Assembly: GCF_016863615.1 (NCBI RefSeq)
Contig: NZ_BOPF01000024.1
Span: forward strand, 109,022-173,021
Reading direction: 5' to 3'
Length of the DNA: 64,000 bases
Origin: Virgisporangium aliadipatigenens
GTDB taxonomy: Bacteria > Actinomycetota > Actinomycetes > Mycobacteriales > Micromonosporaceae
Notes under the pieces: generated by a model
Told to the model about the DNA's origin: nothing
The model's database searches: none
The model's input: the letters and a program-made list of their open reading frames with translations, nothing else
Made by a program: the position numbers and the translations under genes
In this document: in pieces, positions 24,209 to 32,382 of the stretch
Layout of the letters: every line of letters starts with the position of its first letter
Numbering within the stretch: position 1 is the first letter of the stretch

Positions 24209-24834
24209 GCGTCGCGCACCAGCCGTCCATGTTCGACCTGTCCGACGAGCCCGCCCTCGGGCCGCTGACCGGCCGCTTCGCCCGCCGGCACCTGGACGGC
24301 GGCGCGTGGGTCGACTTCCTGCCCGGCTGGGTCACCGGTGGCGACGAGGTGCTGTCGGCGCTGCTGCACGAGGTCGACTGGCGGGCCGACCGGCGCCAGA
24401 TGTACGACCGCGAGGTCGACGTGCCGCGGCTGCTGCGCTGGTACGCGGGTCATGAGACGCTGCCGCACCCGCTGCTGAGCGACGCGCGCGAGCGGCTGTC
24501 CGCGCACTACGGGCCTGAGCTGGGAGAGCCGTTCGTGACGGCCGGCATGTGCCTGTACCGGGACGGCCGGGACAGCGTGGCCTGGCACGGCGACACGCTC
24601 GGGCGTTCGGCCACGGAGGACACGATGGTGGCGATCGTGTCGTTCGGCTCGGCGCGAAATCTCATGCTCCGGCCGCGGGGCGGCGGCGAGAGCCTGCGCT
24701 TCCCGCTCGGGCACGGGGACCTGATCGTGATGGGCGGTTCGTGCCAGCGCACCTGGGAGCACGCGATCCCCAAGACGGCACGTCAGGTGGGTCCGCGGGT
24801 CAGTGTCCAGTTCCGCCCGACCGGTGTCGCCTGA
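24205..24834 (+). CDS. alkB: AlkB-type 2-oxoglutarate/Fe(II) dioxygenase
   Basis: DNA or RNA alkylation-repair enzyme of 209 residues that oxidatively removes methyl groups such as 1-methyladenine and 3-methylcytosine. The iron ligands are visible as HGD in SVAWHGDTLG and the distal His in WEHAIPK. The 2-oxoglutarate-binding Arg is in GPRVSVQFR. The substrate-lid part has MYDREVDVPRL. The length is normal for the family. ATG 24205 overlaps the stop of the upstream leader cistron, and an SOS box lies about 100 bp upstream, so induction on DNA damage is likely. Confidence 0.92.
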   Translation: MSVAHQPSMFDLSDEPALGPLTGRFARRHLDGGAWVDFLPGWVTGGDEVLSALLHEVDWRADRRQMYDREVDVPRLLRWYAGHETLPHPLLSDARERLSAHYGPELGEPFVTAGMCLYRDGRDSVAWHGDTLGRSATEDTMVAIVSFGSARNLMLRPRGGGESLRFPLGHGDLIVMGGSCQRTWEHAIPKTARQVGPRVSVQFRPTGVA

Positions 24835-24906
24835 GGCCCCTTTACCCGATTGCCCGTCAGGGTTGCGTCAGGAGATCGTTCACGGTCTCCTGACGGCTCC
24901 GCCGCG

Positions 24907-25455
24907 ATGCTTTCCGGCGTGATTCTCAGAGGAAGAGCGCTGGTGGCGCTGGCCCTGCTGCTCGCCACCGCCGCCTGCGGGAGCAACGACGCCAAGGCCG
25001 CGGAGGACGACCCGGCCGCCTGGAAGGCGTACGACGCCAAGATGGCCACCTGGGTGGAGTGCCTCAAGACCAACGGCCTCACCGAGGTGCGCTACCGCGG
25101 CCACAGCACCTCCGTCATGAACCCGAAGATGGAGCTGGAGGGCGTCCCCGCCGAGGTGTACAACAGCCACGCCGCCTGGGAGAAGTGCCGGCCACAGCAG
25201 CCGACCGACACCGACCGCCCGGTGCCGTTCCTGAGCAACGAGCTGTCGCCCGAGGTCCTCCAGGAGGAGCGCGCGATCGCGAAGTGCATCCGCGGCAAGG
25301 GTTTCCCGGACTACCCGGACCCGGAGGCGAAGCCGGACCCGAGCAGGTCCCCCTCCCGGTACGACAACGCGAAGGAGAACCCGATCCCCGGACTCGACCA
25401 GGCGTGGAAGGACTGCCGCAAGGAGCTGGGCCTGAAAAGCGTGGACGGCGGCTGA
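24907..25455 (+). CDS. secreted lipoprotein with repeated Cys motifs, partner of FtsX-type exporter
   Basis: Predicted lipoprotein of about 182 residues with lipobox ATAAC. The mature region has paired cysteine modules: WVECLKTNGLTEVRYRG, AWEKCRPQQP, AIAKCIRGKGFPDYPDP and AWKDCRKELGL. The C-x-R-x-x-G-F-P-D-Y-P-D-P form is close to the CMRxHGVxxFPDP signature common in actinobacterial lipoproteins next to ABC exporters, and to the divergent lipoprotein at 19062. Start uncertain: ATG 24907 and GTG 24919 both give a signal peptide. Its stop overlaps the start of the adaptor gene (TGATG). Function unknown; a substrate-capturing or cell-wall-facing subunit is plausible. Confidence 0.78.
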   Translation: MLSGVILRGRALVALALLLATAACGSNDAKAAEDDPAAWKAYDAKMATWVECLKTNGLTEVRYRGHSTSVMNPKMELEGVPAEVYNSHAAWEKCRPQQPTDTDRPVPFLSNELSPEVLQEERAIAKCIRGKGFPDYPDPEAKPDPSRSPSRYDNAKENPIPGLDQAWKDCRKELGLKSVDGG

Positions 25456-26522
25456 TGTCCGTCGCCCGACGGGTGTCGTTCGCCCTGGTCGCGGCCGCCG
25501 TCGTGGGCGGCGCCGCGGCCGCGGCGTTCGGCGTCGGAGGTGGTTCGGCCGATCCGGGGGAACGTCCTTCAGCGGCACAGACCACCACCGTCACCCGACG
25601 GACGCTGGTCGACCAGACGAAGGTGCCGGCGAAGGTGGCCTACGGCAACGCGGCGCCGGTGGTCTCCCAGGCGGCCGGCACGGTCACCTGGCTGCCGGCG
25701 CCCGGCACGGTCGTCTCCCGCGGGCAGCCGCTGCTGCGCGCCGACGACCAGCCGGTGGTCCTGCTGTACGGTGCCCTGCCGATGTACCGCCAGCTGACGG
25801 CCGGCGCCAAGGGCGAGGACGTCAAGCAGTTCGCGCAGAACCTGAAAGCGTTGGGCTACAGCGGTTTCCCGGTCGGCACGGAGTACACCGAGGCGACCGC
25901 GACGGCCGTGAAGCGGTGGCAGAAGGCGTTGAAGCGCACGGAGACCGGCAGCGTCGAGGTCGCCGACGTCATCTACGCCGAGACCGAACTGCGCGTCGCC
26001 GCCCAGTCGGTACGCGTCGGCGCGAAGGCGGCCGGCGCGGTGCTGACGGCGACCGGGACCGGCCGGGTCGTGATGGCCGACGTACCCAGGCCGGACGAAC
26101 GCCTCGCCAAGCCCCGCAACGCCGTCACGGTGATCCTGCCCGACGGGAAGGAACTCGCCGGCGAGGTCTCCACCGTGGGCACCGGCGCCGAGCCGTCCAC
26201 AGTGGAGGGTCAGCAGCCGCCGCAGAACCAGGGCGGCGGCGAGACGATCCCGATCGTGGTGACCGTCAAGGATCAGGGCGCGCTGCCGGCCGACCCGGAC
26301 GCGCGGGTGACCGTGAAGTACGTCGCCGAGACGCGCGCCGACGTGCTGACCGTTCCGGTGCAGGCGCTGCTCGCCCTCGGGGACGGCGGCTTCGGCCTCG
26401 AACTGCGCGACGGCGGCACCCGCCGGGTGGTGCCGGTGCGCACCGGCCTGTTCGCCGACGGCCAGGTCGAGGTCACCGGCGACGGCATCGCCGAGGGCGT
26501 GACGGTCGGGGTGGCCGCGTGA
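25455..26522 (+). CDS. adaptor protein with embedded peptidoglycan-binding domain
   Basis: Membrane-fusion-type adaptor of 355 residues: signal/anchor helix (5-28), a lipoyl half (GTVTWLPAPGTVVSRGQPLL), then a PG_binding_1-type module (TAGAKGEDVKQFAQNLKALG through AVKRWQKALKR) in the place of the usual helical hairpin, and a beta-barrel C-terminus. In actinobacteria this architecture accompanies MacB-type permeases and may fasten the exporter to the cell wall. It overlaps both neighbours (TGATG at the start, GTGA at the end), so three proteins are made from one message. It contains one palindrome copy at 26195-26207. Confidence 0.85.
   Translation: MSVARRVSFALVAAAVVGGAAAAAFGVGGGSADPGERPSAAQTTTVTRRTLVDQTKVPAKVAYGNAAPVVSQAAGTVTWLPAPGTVVSRGQPLLRADDQPVVLLYGALPMYRQLTAGAKGEDVKQFAQNLKALGYSGFPVGTEYTEATATAVKRWQKALKRTETGSVEVADVIYAETELRVAAQSVRVGAKAAGAVLTATGTGRVVMADVPRPDERLAKPRNAVTVILPDGKELAGEVSTVGTGAEPSTVEGQQPPQNQGGGETIPIVVTVKDQGALPADPDARVTVKYVAETRADVLTVPVQALLALGDGGFGLELRDGGTRRVVPVRTGLFADGQVEVTGDGIAEGVTVGVAA
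26195..26207. repeat. palindrome variant GTCCACAGTGGAG
   Basis: One base from the perfect palindrome. Read in frame as STVE, including the uncommon ACA codon. Confidence 0.45.
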
Positions 26523-27772
26523 GCCCCACGACGGAGTCCGCGCCACGGCAACGGGTGCGCCGGCGGAACGGCGCGCGGCCGCCCCTACGACCGGCGCGGT
26601 TGCGGCCGGCGGACGTGCTGCGGGTCGGGATGTCCGGCCTGCGGGCCAGGCGGCTGCGGGTCTTCCTCTCGGCGCTCGGCATCACGATCGGCATCGCCGC
26701 GATGATCGGCGTCGTCGGCATCTCCGCGTCGAGCCGCGCCGACCTCGACCGCCAGCTGTCCCGGATGGGCACGAACATGCTGACCGCCGCGCCGACCGAG
26801 GGCCGTGCCGGCGGGGAGGCGAAGCTGCCCGAGACGGCGGTGCCGATGGTGGCGCGCCTCGACACGGTGGAGTCGGTGTCGGCCGTCGGCCTCGTGGCGC
26901 GCACGCCGGTCTACCGCAACGAACACATCCCCGCCGTCGAGACGGGCGGCATGAGCGTCTACGCCGCCCGGCTGGACCTGTTGGCGACGTTGCGCGTCGG
27001 CATGACGGCCGGCCACTGGCTGACCGAACCGGGCGTGCGCTTCCCGACCGTCGTGCTGGGCGCGGAGGCGGCCCGCATCCTGGGCCTCGACGCCGTCGAC
27101 GTGGACACCCAGGTGGTGCTCGGCGGGCAGCGGTTCACCGTGGTGGGCATCGCGGCGCGCACGATGCTGGCGCCGGAGCTGGACGTGGCGGCGTTCGTGG
27201 GCTGGTCGACCGCGCGCGAACGGCTCGGCTTCGACGGCCACCCGACCGGCGTCTACGTGCGGGTCCGGCCGGACGCGGTGACGTCGACCCGTTCGCTCCT
27301 GGGCCGGACGATCAGCCCTGCGGCGCCGTACGAGGTGAAGGTGACCCGCCCGTCGGACCTGCTGGCGGCGCGGGCCGCGACGGACCGCACGTTCCAGGGG
27401 CTGATGCTGGGCCTCGGCGCGGTGGCGCTCCTGGTCGGCGGCATCGGCGTCGCCAACACGATGGTGATCTCCGTGCTCGAACGCCGTGCCGAGATCGGCC
27501 TGCGCCGCGCGCTCGGCGCCACGAAGGGGCAGGTGCGGCTGCAGTTCCTGGTCGAGTCGCTGCTCCTGTCCGGGCTGGGCGGGCTCGGCGGCGTCCTGTG
27601 CGGCGTGCTCGCCACGGCCGGCTACGCGTCCACGCGGGACTGGACGGCGGTGGTCCCCGCCTGGGCCACGGCCGGCGGCCTCGCCGCGACACTCGCGATC
27701 GGCGCGATAGCCGGCCTCTACCCCGCGGTGCGAGCCGCGAGGCAACCCCCCACGCAGGCCCTCACCGGCTGA
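26519..27772 (+). CDS. MacB-like FtsX-family permease without adjacent ATPase
   Basis: Permease of 417 residues. An Arg-rich N-terminus precedes the first helix (FLSALGITIGIAAMIGVVG). A periplasmic MacB-core domain follows, then three helices carrying GGIGVANTMVISVLERRAEI and GLRRALGATKGQVRLQFLVE, the FtsX hallmark. The GTG start overlaps the adaptor stop by 4 bp. No ATP-binding protein is encoded in this operon or next to it, although MacB-type export needs one; the closest is at 13524-14324. The gene ends 14 bp from the end of the convergent sensor gene. Confidence 0.88.
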   Translation: MSPTTESAPRQRVRRRNGARPPLRPARLRPADVLRVGMSGLRARRLRVFLSALGITIGIAAMIGVVGISASSRADLDRQLSRMGTNMLTAAPTEGRAGGEAKLPETAVPMVARLDTVESVSAVGLVARTPVYRNEHIPAVETGGMSVYAARLDLLATLRVGMTAGHWLTEPGVRFPTVVLGAEAARILGLDAVDVDTQVVLGGQRFTVVGIAARTMLAPELDVAAFVGWSTARERLGFDGHPTGVYVRVRPDAVTSTRSLLGRTISPAAPYEVKVTRPSDLLAARAATDRTFQGLMLGLGAVALLVGGIGVANTMVISVLERRAEIGLRRALGATKGQVRLQFLVESLLLSGLGGLGGVLCGVLATAGYASTRDWTAVVPAWATAGGLAATLAIGAIAGLYPAVRAARQPPTQALTG

Positions 27773-27786
27773 CCCGCGCGAGGGGC

Positions 27787-29601
27787 CTAGCGGCCGGTGA
27801 ACTTGCGGTTGGCGCTCTGCCGGTTCTGGTCCGCGGGTAACCCCTGCAGGGCGCGCCTTGTCGCCTCGGCCTCCCGGGCCCGGCGTTCGGTGATGTCGTG
27901 CAGGGTCAGCACGTAACCGCGGACCATCCGGTCGTGGCGCAGGTCGCGAAAGCTCACCTCGACCGTGGCCCGCGTCCCGTCGGAACGGCGCAGGTGCCAC
28001 ACGTCCAGCACGTCGCCGGAGTCGTGCGCCTGCGCGGCCCGCTCGAGCGTGTGCGCGATCTGCCCGTGGTCGTCGGGGTGCGCGACGTCCCGCAGGAACC
28101 CGGAGACCGGCGGCTCCACGCCCAGGACCCGCCGCATCGACGGGCTCGCGTAGCGGACCCGCTCGTCGGGGTCGACGATCAGCACGACGTCGGCCGTCTG
28201 GCGCACGACGGTGCGCAGGTAGCGCTCGGTGTCGCGGCGGTTGATCGCGTCGGTGAGCGCGATGCGTTCGAGGGCGAGCGCGGCCTGGCCGGCCAGTACC
28301 TCGATCGCGTCGTGGGCGACCGCGAGCACGCGCGGGTCGGCGGCCACGCACCACTGCAGGGCATCCGCGGAGCGCGGCGGCGGGACCGAGTCGCGTTGCC
28401 GGGGGACCGGCAGGACGGCGTCGGGCGCCAGCACCAGCGCGGCGACCACCGCCTCGGTGTGCTCGCCGAGCTGCTGTCGCACCTCCTCGGGCAGCCCGTC
28501 GACCGGCACGGTGCGCACCGTGTGCTCCTGCGCCCCGGAGCCCAACGGGGCGAACGCCGACGCGTACGACGTTCCCCCGGGAAAGACGGCACCGGCGGCG
28601 GCGGTGAGGGCGGCGGTGACCTCGGCCCGGTCGGCGGCCGCGACCAGGGAGGCGCACGCCTGCCGCAGGCCCCGCTCCCGGGCGACCGCCTGCCGGTATC
28701 GGCCGATGGCGTCCAGGAGCTGGGTGAAGACGAGCAGGTAGAGCAGCGCGGAGACGACGGCGATGAGCTGCCCGTCGACCAGCCGCCCGGACGTCGACTG
28801 GACGAACAGCGTCACCGACGGCAACAGCAGCGACACGACCAGCAGCACCATCGAACGGCCCGGCAACCGCGTCGGCCGCGAACCCACCGGCCGGGTCAGG
28901 TCCCGCATCGACGGGTGCAGCGCGGCGGCCCCCCACGACGCGTAGAACGCCAGGTAGGCCAGCTCGGCCGGACCGCCGGTGTCCCAGCCGAGGCCGGCGA
29001 TCCCGCGAACCGCCCACGCGCCGTCGCCGACGAGGAAGCCGCACGCGCCGGCGACCATCAGCGCCAGCGACCACGAGCCGCGTGCGGCGATCAGCAGCCG
29101 CGCGGTGACGATCAGCACGACCAGGTCGCCGACGAGGAAGAGCGCCATCCCGGACTGCGCGCCCTCGGCCCGCAGCGCCGGGCTGATCAGGAACACCCAC
29201 ACCACCAGCGACACCGCGCAGACGAACATCAGCTCGCCGAGCAGCCGCGACCGGTCGTGCAGGACGACGCTGGCCCCGGTCAGCAGGATCAGCGAGCCGG
29301 TCAGCAGCGGGAACATCGCCAGGTAGGCGACCTCGGCCACGACCCCCCACGCCGTGCCGCGCTCCGCGTCGAGCGCGAACGCGCAGTCGCCCACCGCCAT
29401 CGCCCCGACCGCCCCGGCGGCGAACCACCACGGCAGCCGCTTCGCCGGCCGGTGCCACCGGGTGCCGAGCAGGATCGCCGCGACGGCACCGGCGCCGGTG
29501 ACCGCCCACAGCACCGCGCTGAACCGCGGCACCAGGACGATGAGGTGCGCGAGTACCGCCGTGCACGCCACGAGGGCGGCGAGGATCCGGCGATACATCA
29601 T
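27787..29601 (-). CDS. membrane sensor with GAF-like and PAS domains, no output domain
   Basis: Protein of about 604 residues with eight to nine predicted membrane helices in the first about 300, a GAF-like region (about 310-460, with ASLVAAADRAEVTAALTAAA) and a PAS domain with its PAC end (VVLIVDPDERVRYASPSMRR to LTLHDITERRAREAE). Relatives with this N-terminal plan usually continue into GGDEF and EAL domains for cyclic-di-GMP turnover. This one stops about 25 residues after the PAS, so it has no visible catalytic output. The stop lies 14 bp from the end of the convergent permease gene. The start was placed at ATG 29601 next to GGAAAGGGA; the next codon is also ATG. Confidence 0.8.
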   Translation of the reverse strand: MMYRRILAALVACTAVLAHLIVLVPRFSAVLWAVTGAGAVAAILLGTRWHRPAKRLPWWFAAGAVGAMAVGDCAFALDAERGTAWGVVAEVAYLAMFPLLTGSLILLTGASVVLHDRSRLLGELMFVCAVSLVVWVFLISPALRAEGAQSGMALFLVGDLVVLIVTARLLIAARGSWSLALMVAGACGFLVGDGAWAVRGIAGLGWDTGGPAELAYLAFYASWGAAALHPSMRDLTRPVGSRPTRLPGRSMVLLVVSLLLPSVTLFVQSTSGRLVDGQLIAVVSALLYLLVFTQLLDAIGRYRQAVARERGLRQACASLVAAADRAEVTAALTAAAGAVFPGGTSYASAFAPLGSGAQEHTVRTVPVDGLPEEVRQQLGEHTEAVVAALVLAPDAVLPVPRQRDSVPPPRSADALQWCVAADPRVLAVAHDAIEVLAGQAALALERIALTDAINRRDTERYLRTVVRQTADVVLIVDPDERVRYASPSMRRVLGVEPPVSGFLRDVAHPDDHGQIAHTLERAAQAHDSGDVLDVWHLRRSDGTRATVEVSFRDLRHDRMVRGYVLTLHDITERRAREAEATRRALQGLPADQNRQSANRKFTGR

Positions 29602-29684
29602 TCCCTTTCCGTCACGCAATCGTCACGGGGCCACAACAGCTTAAGCCCGTCCCACCCGGGGCCGGAGGAACATAAGATCCCCTG

Positions 29685-30488
29685 GTGCTGTCCGTCGCCC
29701 GCCCGGATGTCGCGGCCCCGCTGGTGCCGCTGCACGCGGCCGTGCGCGCGGGGGACTGGCCGGCGGTGGCGGCGTTCTTCGCCGATCCGGCGCGGGAGCA
29801 CCTGGTCGACTCGGCCGTGTTCATGATCGGTGAGCTGGACGGCGTGGAGGTGTTCCTCGGCGACGCGCTGGTGCGCCGGCCGGCGACGGAGACGCTGCCG
29901 CGGCTGCTGCTCGCCGCGCGGCTGATCCGCCAGGGCTGGGGTCCCGCGATCTCCGCCGATCACCTGCGCCGCGCCGAGCGCCTGCTGATCGAGACGACCG
30001 CGCGGGAACGCCACAACGCCGCCGCCTGGACCCAACGCCTGCGCACGGCGCGGGGCCTGCGGTTGGGGCGTTCGGAGGCGCGGCGGCGCTACGACGAGTG
30101 CGCGCGGCTGGACCCGCACCGGGTGGCCGCGCAGCGGCTGTACCTGAGGCAGCTGAGCCCGATGTGGGGCGGCAGCGTGGAGCTGATGTTCGGGTTCGCC
30201 CGGGAGTGCGTGGCGGCGGCGCCACCCGGGGCGGCCAACGGGGTGTTGATCGCCGACGCGCACCTCGAACGCCGCAGGGAACTGCCGCCCGGCCCCTACC
30301 TCGCCGACCCGGCCGTCCTCGCCGACCTGCACGCCGCCGCCCGCAGATCGGTGCGGCACCCGGACTCCCGCCCGGACGGCCAGTCCTGGGCGGACGCGCA
30401 CCTGACCTTCGCGTCCGCGTTCCACCTGGCGGGTGACGACCGGGCGGCGGAGGCTCACCGGCGCGCCCTGGAAACCGCGTGGACCTGA
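29685..30488 (+). CDS. hypothetical protein, TPR-like helical repeats
   Basis: Cytoplasmic-looking protein of 267 residues, mostly alpha-helical, with alanine-rich helix pairs (RLIRQGWGPAISADHLRRAE; EARRRYDECARLDPHRVAAQ; WADAHLTFASAFHLAGDDRA) that resemble tetratricopeptide repeats. No catalytic motif is visible. The GTG start at 29685 has GGAGG about 11 bp upstream. It overlaps the M16-like peptidase gene by 10 bp, so the two proteins are probably made together and may interact. Confidence 0.7.
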   Translation: MLSVARPDVAAPLVPLHAAVRAGDWPAVAAFFADPAREHLVDSAVFMIGELDGVEVFLGDALVRRPATETLPRLLLAARLIRQGWGPAISADHLRRAERLLIETTARERHNAAAWTQRLRTARGLRLGRSEARRRYDECARLDPHRVAAQRLYLRQLSPMWGGSVELMFGFARECVAAAPPGAANGVLIADAHLERRRELPPGPYLADPAVLADLHAAARRSVRHPDSRPDGQSWADAHLTFASAFHLAGDDRAAEAHRRALETAWT

Positions 30489-32188
30489 CGGTCACCGAGG
30501 TCGACGGGATCCCCGCGCTGCTCGCGCCGAGCGAGGGTCCGCTGCACGCGGGGCTGACGTTCCGGGTCGGCCGCGCCGACGAGCCGCTCACCCGGGCCGG
30601 CATCACCCACCTGGTCGAACACCTCGCCCTGCACCGGCTGGGCCTGACCGACTACCACTTCAACGGTTCGACCGGCACCGTCGGCACGCACTTCCACATG
30701 AGCGGGGACCGCACGGCGGTGGCCGGTTTTCTCACCGGGGTCTGCGACGCGCTGGCCGACCTGCCGTTCGACCGCCTGGAGACGGAGAAGTCGATCCTGC
30801 GCACCGAGGGCGCCGGCCGCGGCACGGTCGCGACGGACCGCCTCGCCGCGGTGCGCTACGGCGCGACCGGGTTCGGCCTGCCCAGCTTCGACGAGTGGGG
30901 CATTCACCAGCTCAGCGCCGAGGACCTGCGGCGGTGGGTGGGGACCTGGTTCACCGCGGCCAACGCGGTGCTCTGGATCGTCGGCGGCGAGGTCCCCGCC
31001 GGACTCCGGTTGCGCCTTCCGCCGGGGGAACGCCATGCGCTCCCCGACGCCACCCCGGTGCTCACGACGTTGCCGGCGTACCTGTCGGGGCCGGGCGCCG
31101 GCGTGGTCTTCGAGGCCGTGGTGGAACGCCGTCCGGCCGCCTCGCTGTACAGCGCGGTGCTGAAGCGGGAGCTGTTCCGCAGCCTGCGCCAGGAGGGCGG
31201 CTACTCGTACACGGCGGCGACGGCGTTCGACCCGATCGGCCCGCGCGCGGTGCTGACGGCGGTCGCGGACGCGCATCCGGACCAGCAGGACGCGGTGCTG
31301 GGCGGGTTCGTCGACTGCCTGATGCGGCACAGCGTCGGCACCGTCGAGGAGGAGGACCTGACGGCTGCCCGCGCGGCGGCCGAACGCGCCCTGCACCACC
31401 CGGACGACCTGCCGGCCCTGCTGATGCAGCGCGCGCTCGACCTGCTCACCGGCCGGCCGCTGCGCCCGGTCGAGGAACGCCTCACCCGCCTGCGCGCCGT
31501 CACCCGCGAGGATCTGCACGGGGTGGCCGTCGCCGCGTTGGAGTCCGGCCTGCTGCTCACCCCCCAGGGCCGAACGGCCGACTGGGCCGGCTTCGCCGAG
31601 GTGCCCTCCTGGACGGGCGCACCGGTCGACGGGGTGACGCTGGCCGTGCGGGACGATCCGCAGCTGCGCCTGCTGGTGGGGCGGCACGGGGTGTCGTTGG
31701 TGTCGCCGGCCGGCGCGCGCACGGTCCGGTTCGACGCGTGCGCCGCGGTGCTCGCCTGGCCGGACGGGGCCCGGCACCTGGTCGCCGCGGACGGCACGTC
31801 GGTGCGGATCGAACCGACGCTGCTGTCCGTCCCGCCGGGCGTGCTGCCCCGTCTGGACCGCGCGATCCCGCGGGAGGCCCTGGTGCGGATGCCGGCCCGG
31901 GACCCGTCGGTGATCCCGCGGCCGCGGCCCGTCGCGCCCCGGGCGCCGGTCGTGAGCCCGCCGGCCCCGGTCGCCCCGGTCGCCCGCACGCCGCGCGAGA
32001 CGGCGATGGTGGTGCTGGCGGTGGTGTTCTCGATCGCGGCGTCGATCGGGCTGCTGGGGCTGATGGCGGTGGGGCTGGACGAGGAGGCCACGGCGGGGGA
32101 CTGGGAACGGCTCGGTCTGGTGTGGACGGTCGCACTGGCGACCGGGCTGCCGATCGTGATCGTCCAGCGTCGCCGCCGATCCGGCTAG
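30479..32188 (+). CDS. M16-family (pitrilysin/MPP-like) peptidase homologue with C-terminal membrane helices
   Basis: Protein of 569 residues. The inverted zinc motif HxxEH is present (H44-L-V-E47-H48 in ITHLVEHLALH). A downstream acidic stretch (LETEKSILRTEG, E103 or E110) is the candidate third zinc ligand. The second M16 half has RELFRSLRQEGGYSYTA, the R/Y motif expected near the C-terminal lobe. After a Pro-rich linker (PRPRPVAPRAPVVSPP) come two membrane helices, about 510-535 and 543-562, which ordinary M16 enzymes lack. The catalytic half faces the cytoplasm if the linker is intracellular; topology is not determined. The GTG start depends on coupling with the overlapping upstream gene. 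Confidence 0.75.
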   Translation: MDLTVTEVDGIPALLAPSEGPLHAGLTFRVGRADEPLTRAGITHLVEHLALHRLGLTDYHFNGSTGTVGTHFHMSGDRTAVAGFLTGVCDALADLPFDRLETEKSILRTEGAGRGTVATDRLAAVRYGATGFGLPSFDEWGIHQLSAEDLRRWVGTWFTAANAVLWIVGGEVPAGLRLRLPPGERHALPDATPVLTTLPAYLSGPGAGVVFEAVVERRPAASLYSAVLKRELFRSLRQEGGYSYTAATAFDPIGPRAVLTAVADAHPDQQDAVLGGFVDCLMRHSVGTVEEEDLTAARAAAERALHHPDDLPALLMQRALDLLTGRPLRPVEERLTRLRAVTREDLHGVAVAALESGLLLTPQGRTADWAGFAEVPSWTGAPVDGVTLAVRDDPQLRLLVGRHGVSLVSPAGARTVRFDACAAVLAWPDGARHLVAADGTSVRIEPTLLSVPPGVLPRLDRAIPREALVRMPARDPSVIPRPRPVAPRAPVVSPPAPVAPVARTPRETAMVVLAVVFSIAASIGLLGLMAVGLDEEATAGDWERLGLVWTVALATGLPIVIVQRRRRSG

Positions 32189-32349
32189 ACCCGTTGGCTG
32201 TCGGGCTTCCGGCGGTACACCGTCGTCTTTTCCGGGTAGCCCGTCGGTCGTCGACGGGCGGCCGGCAGGTGTGCCCGGTCGGGCGGCGCGACGGTACCCG
32301 CGTTCGGGTCCCCGCCCGTACCCTCGACGTACGCGCCGGAGCGAGAAGG

Positions 32350-32382
32350 ATGTCCGTGACGATCGCAATGACTGCCGGATGA
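32350..32382 (+). CDS. possible 10-codon leader (MSVTIAMTAG) overlapping the next gene as ATGA
   Basis: A short frame preceded by GAGAAGG; the spacing is better for GTG 32356 than for ATG 32350. Its stop overlaps ATG 32379 of the following gene. It has no sequence similarity to the GAGERSEAA leaders. It may simply be chance. Confidence 0.2.
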   Translation: MSVTIAMTAG

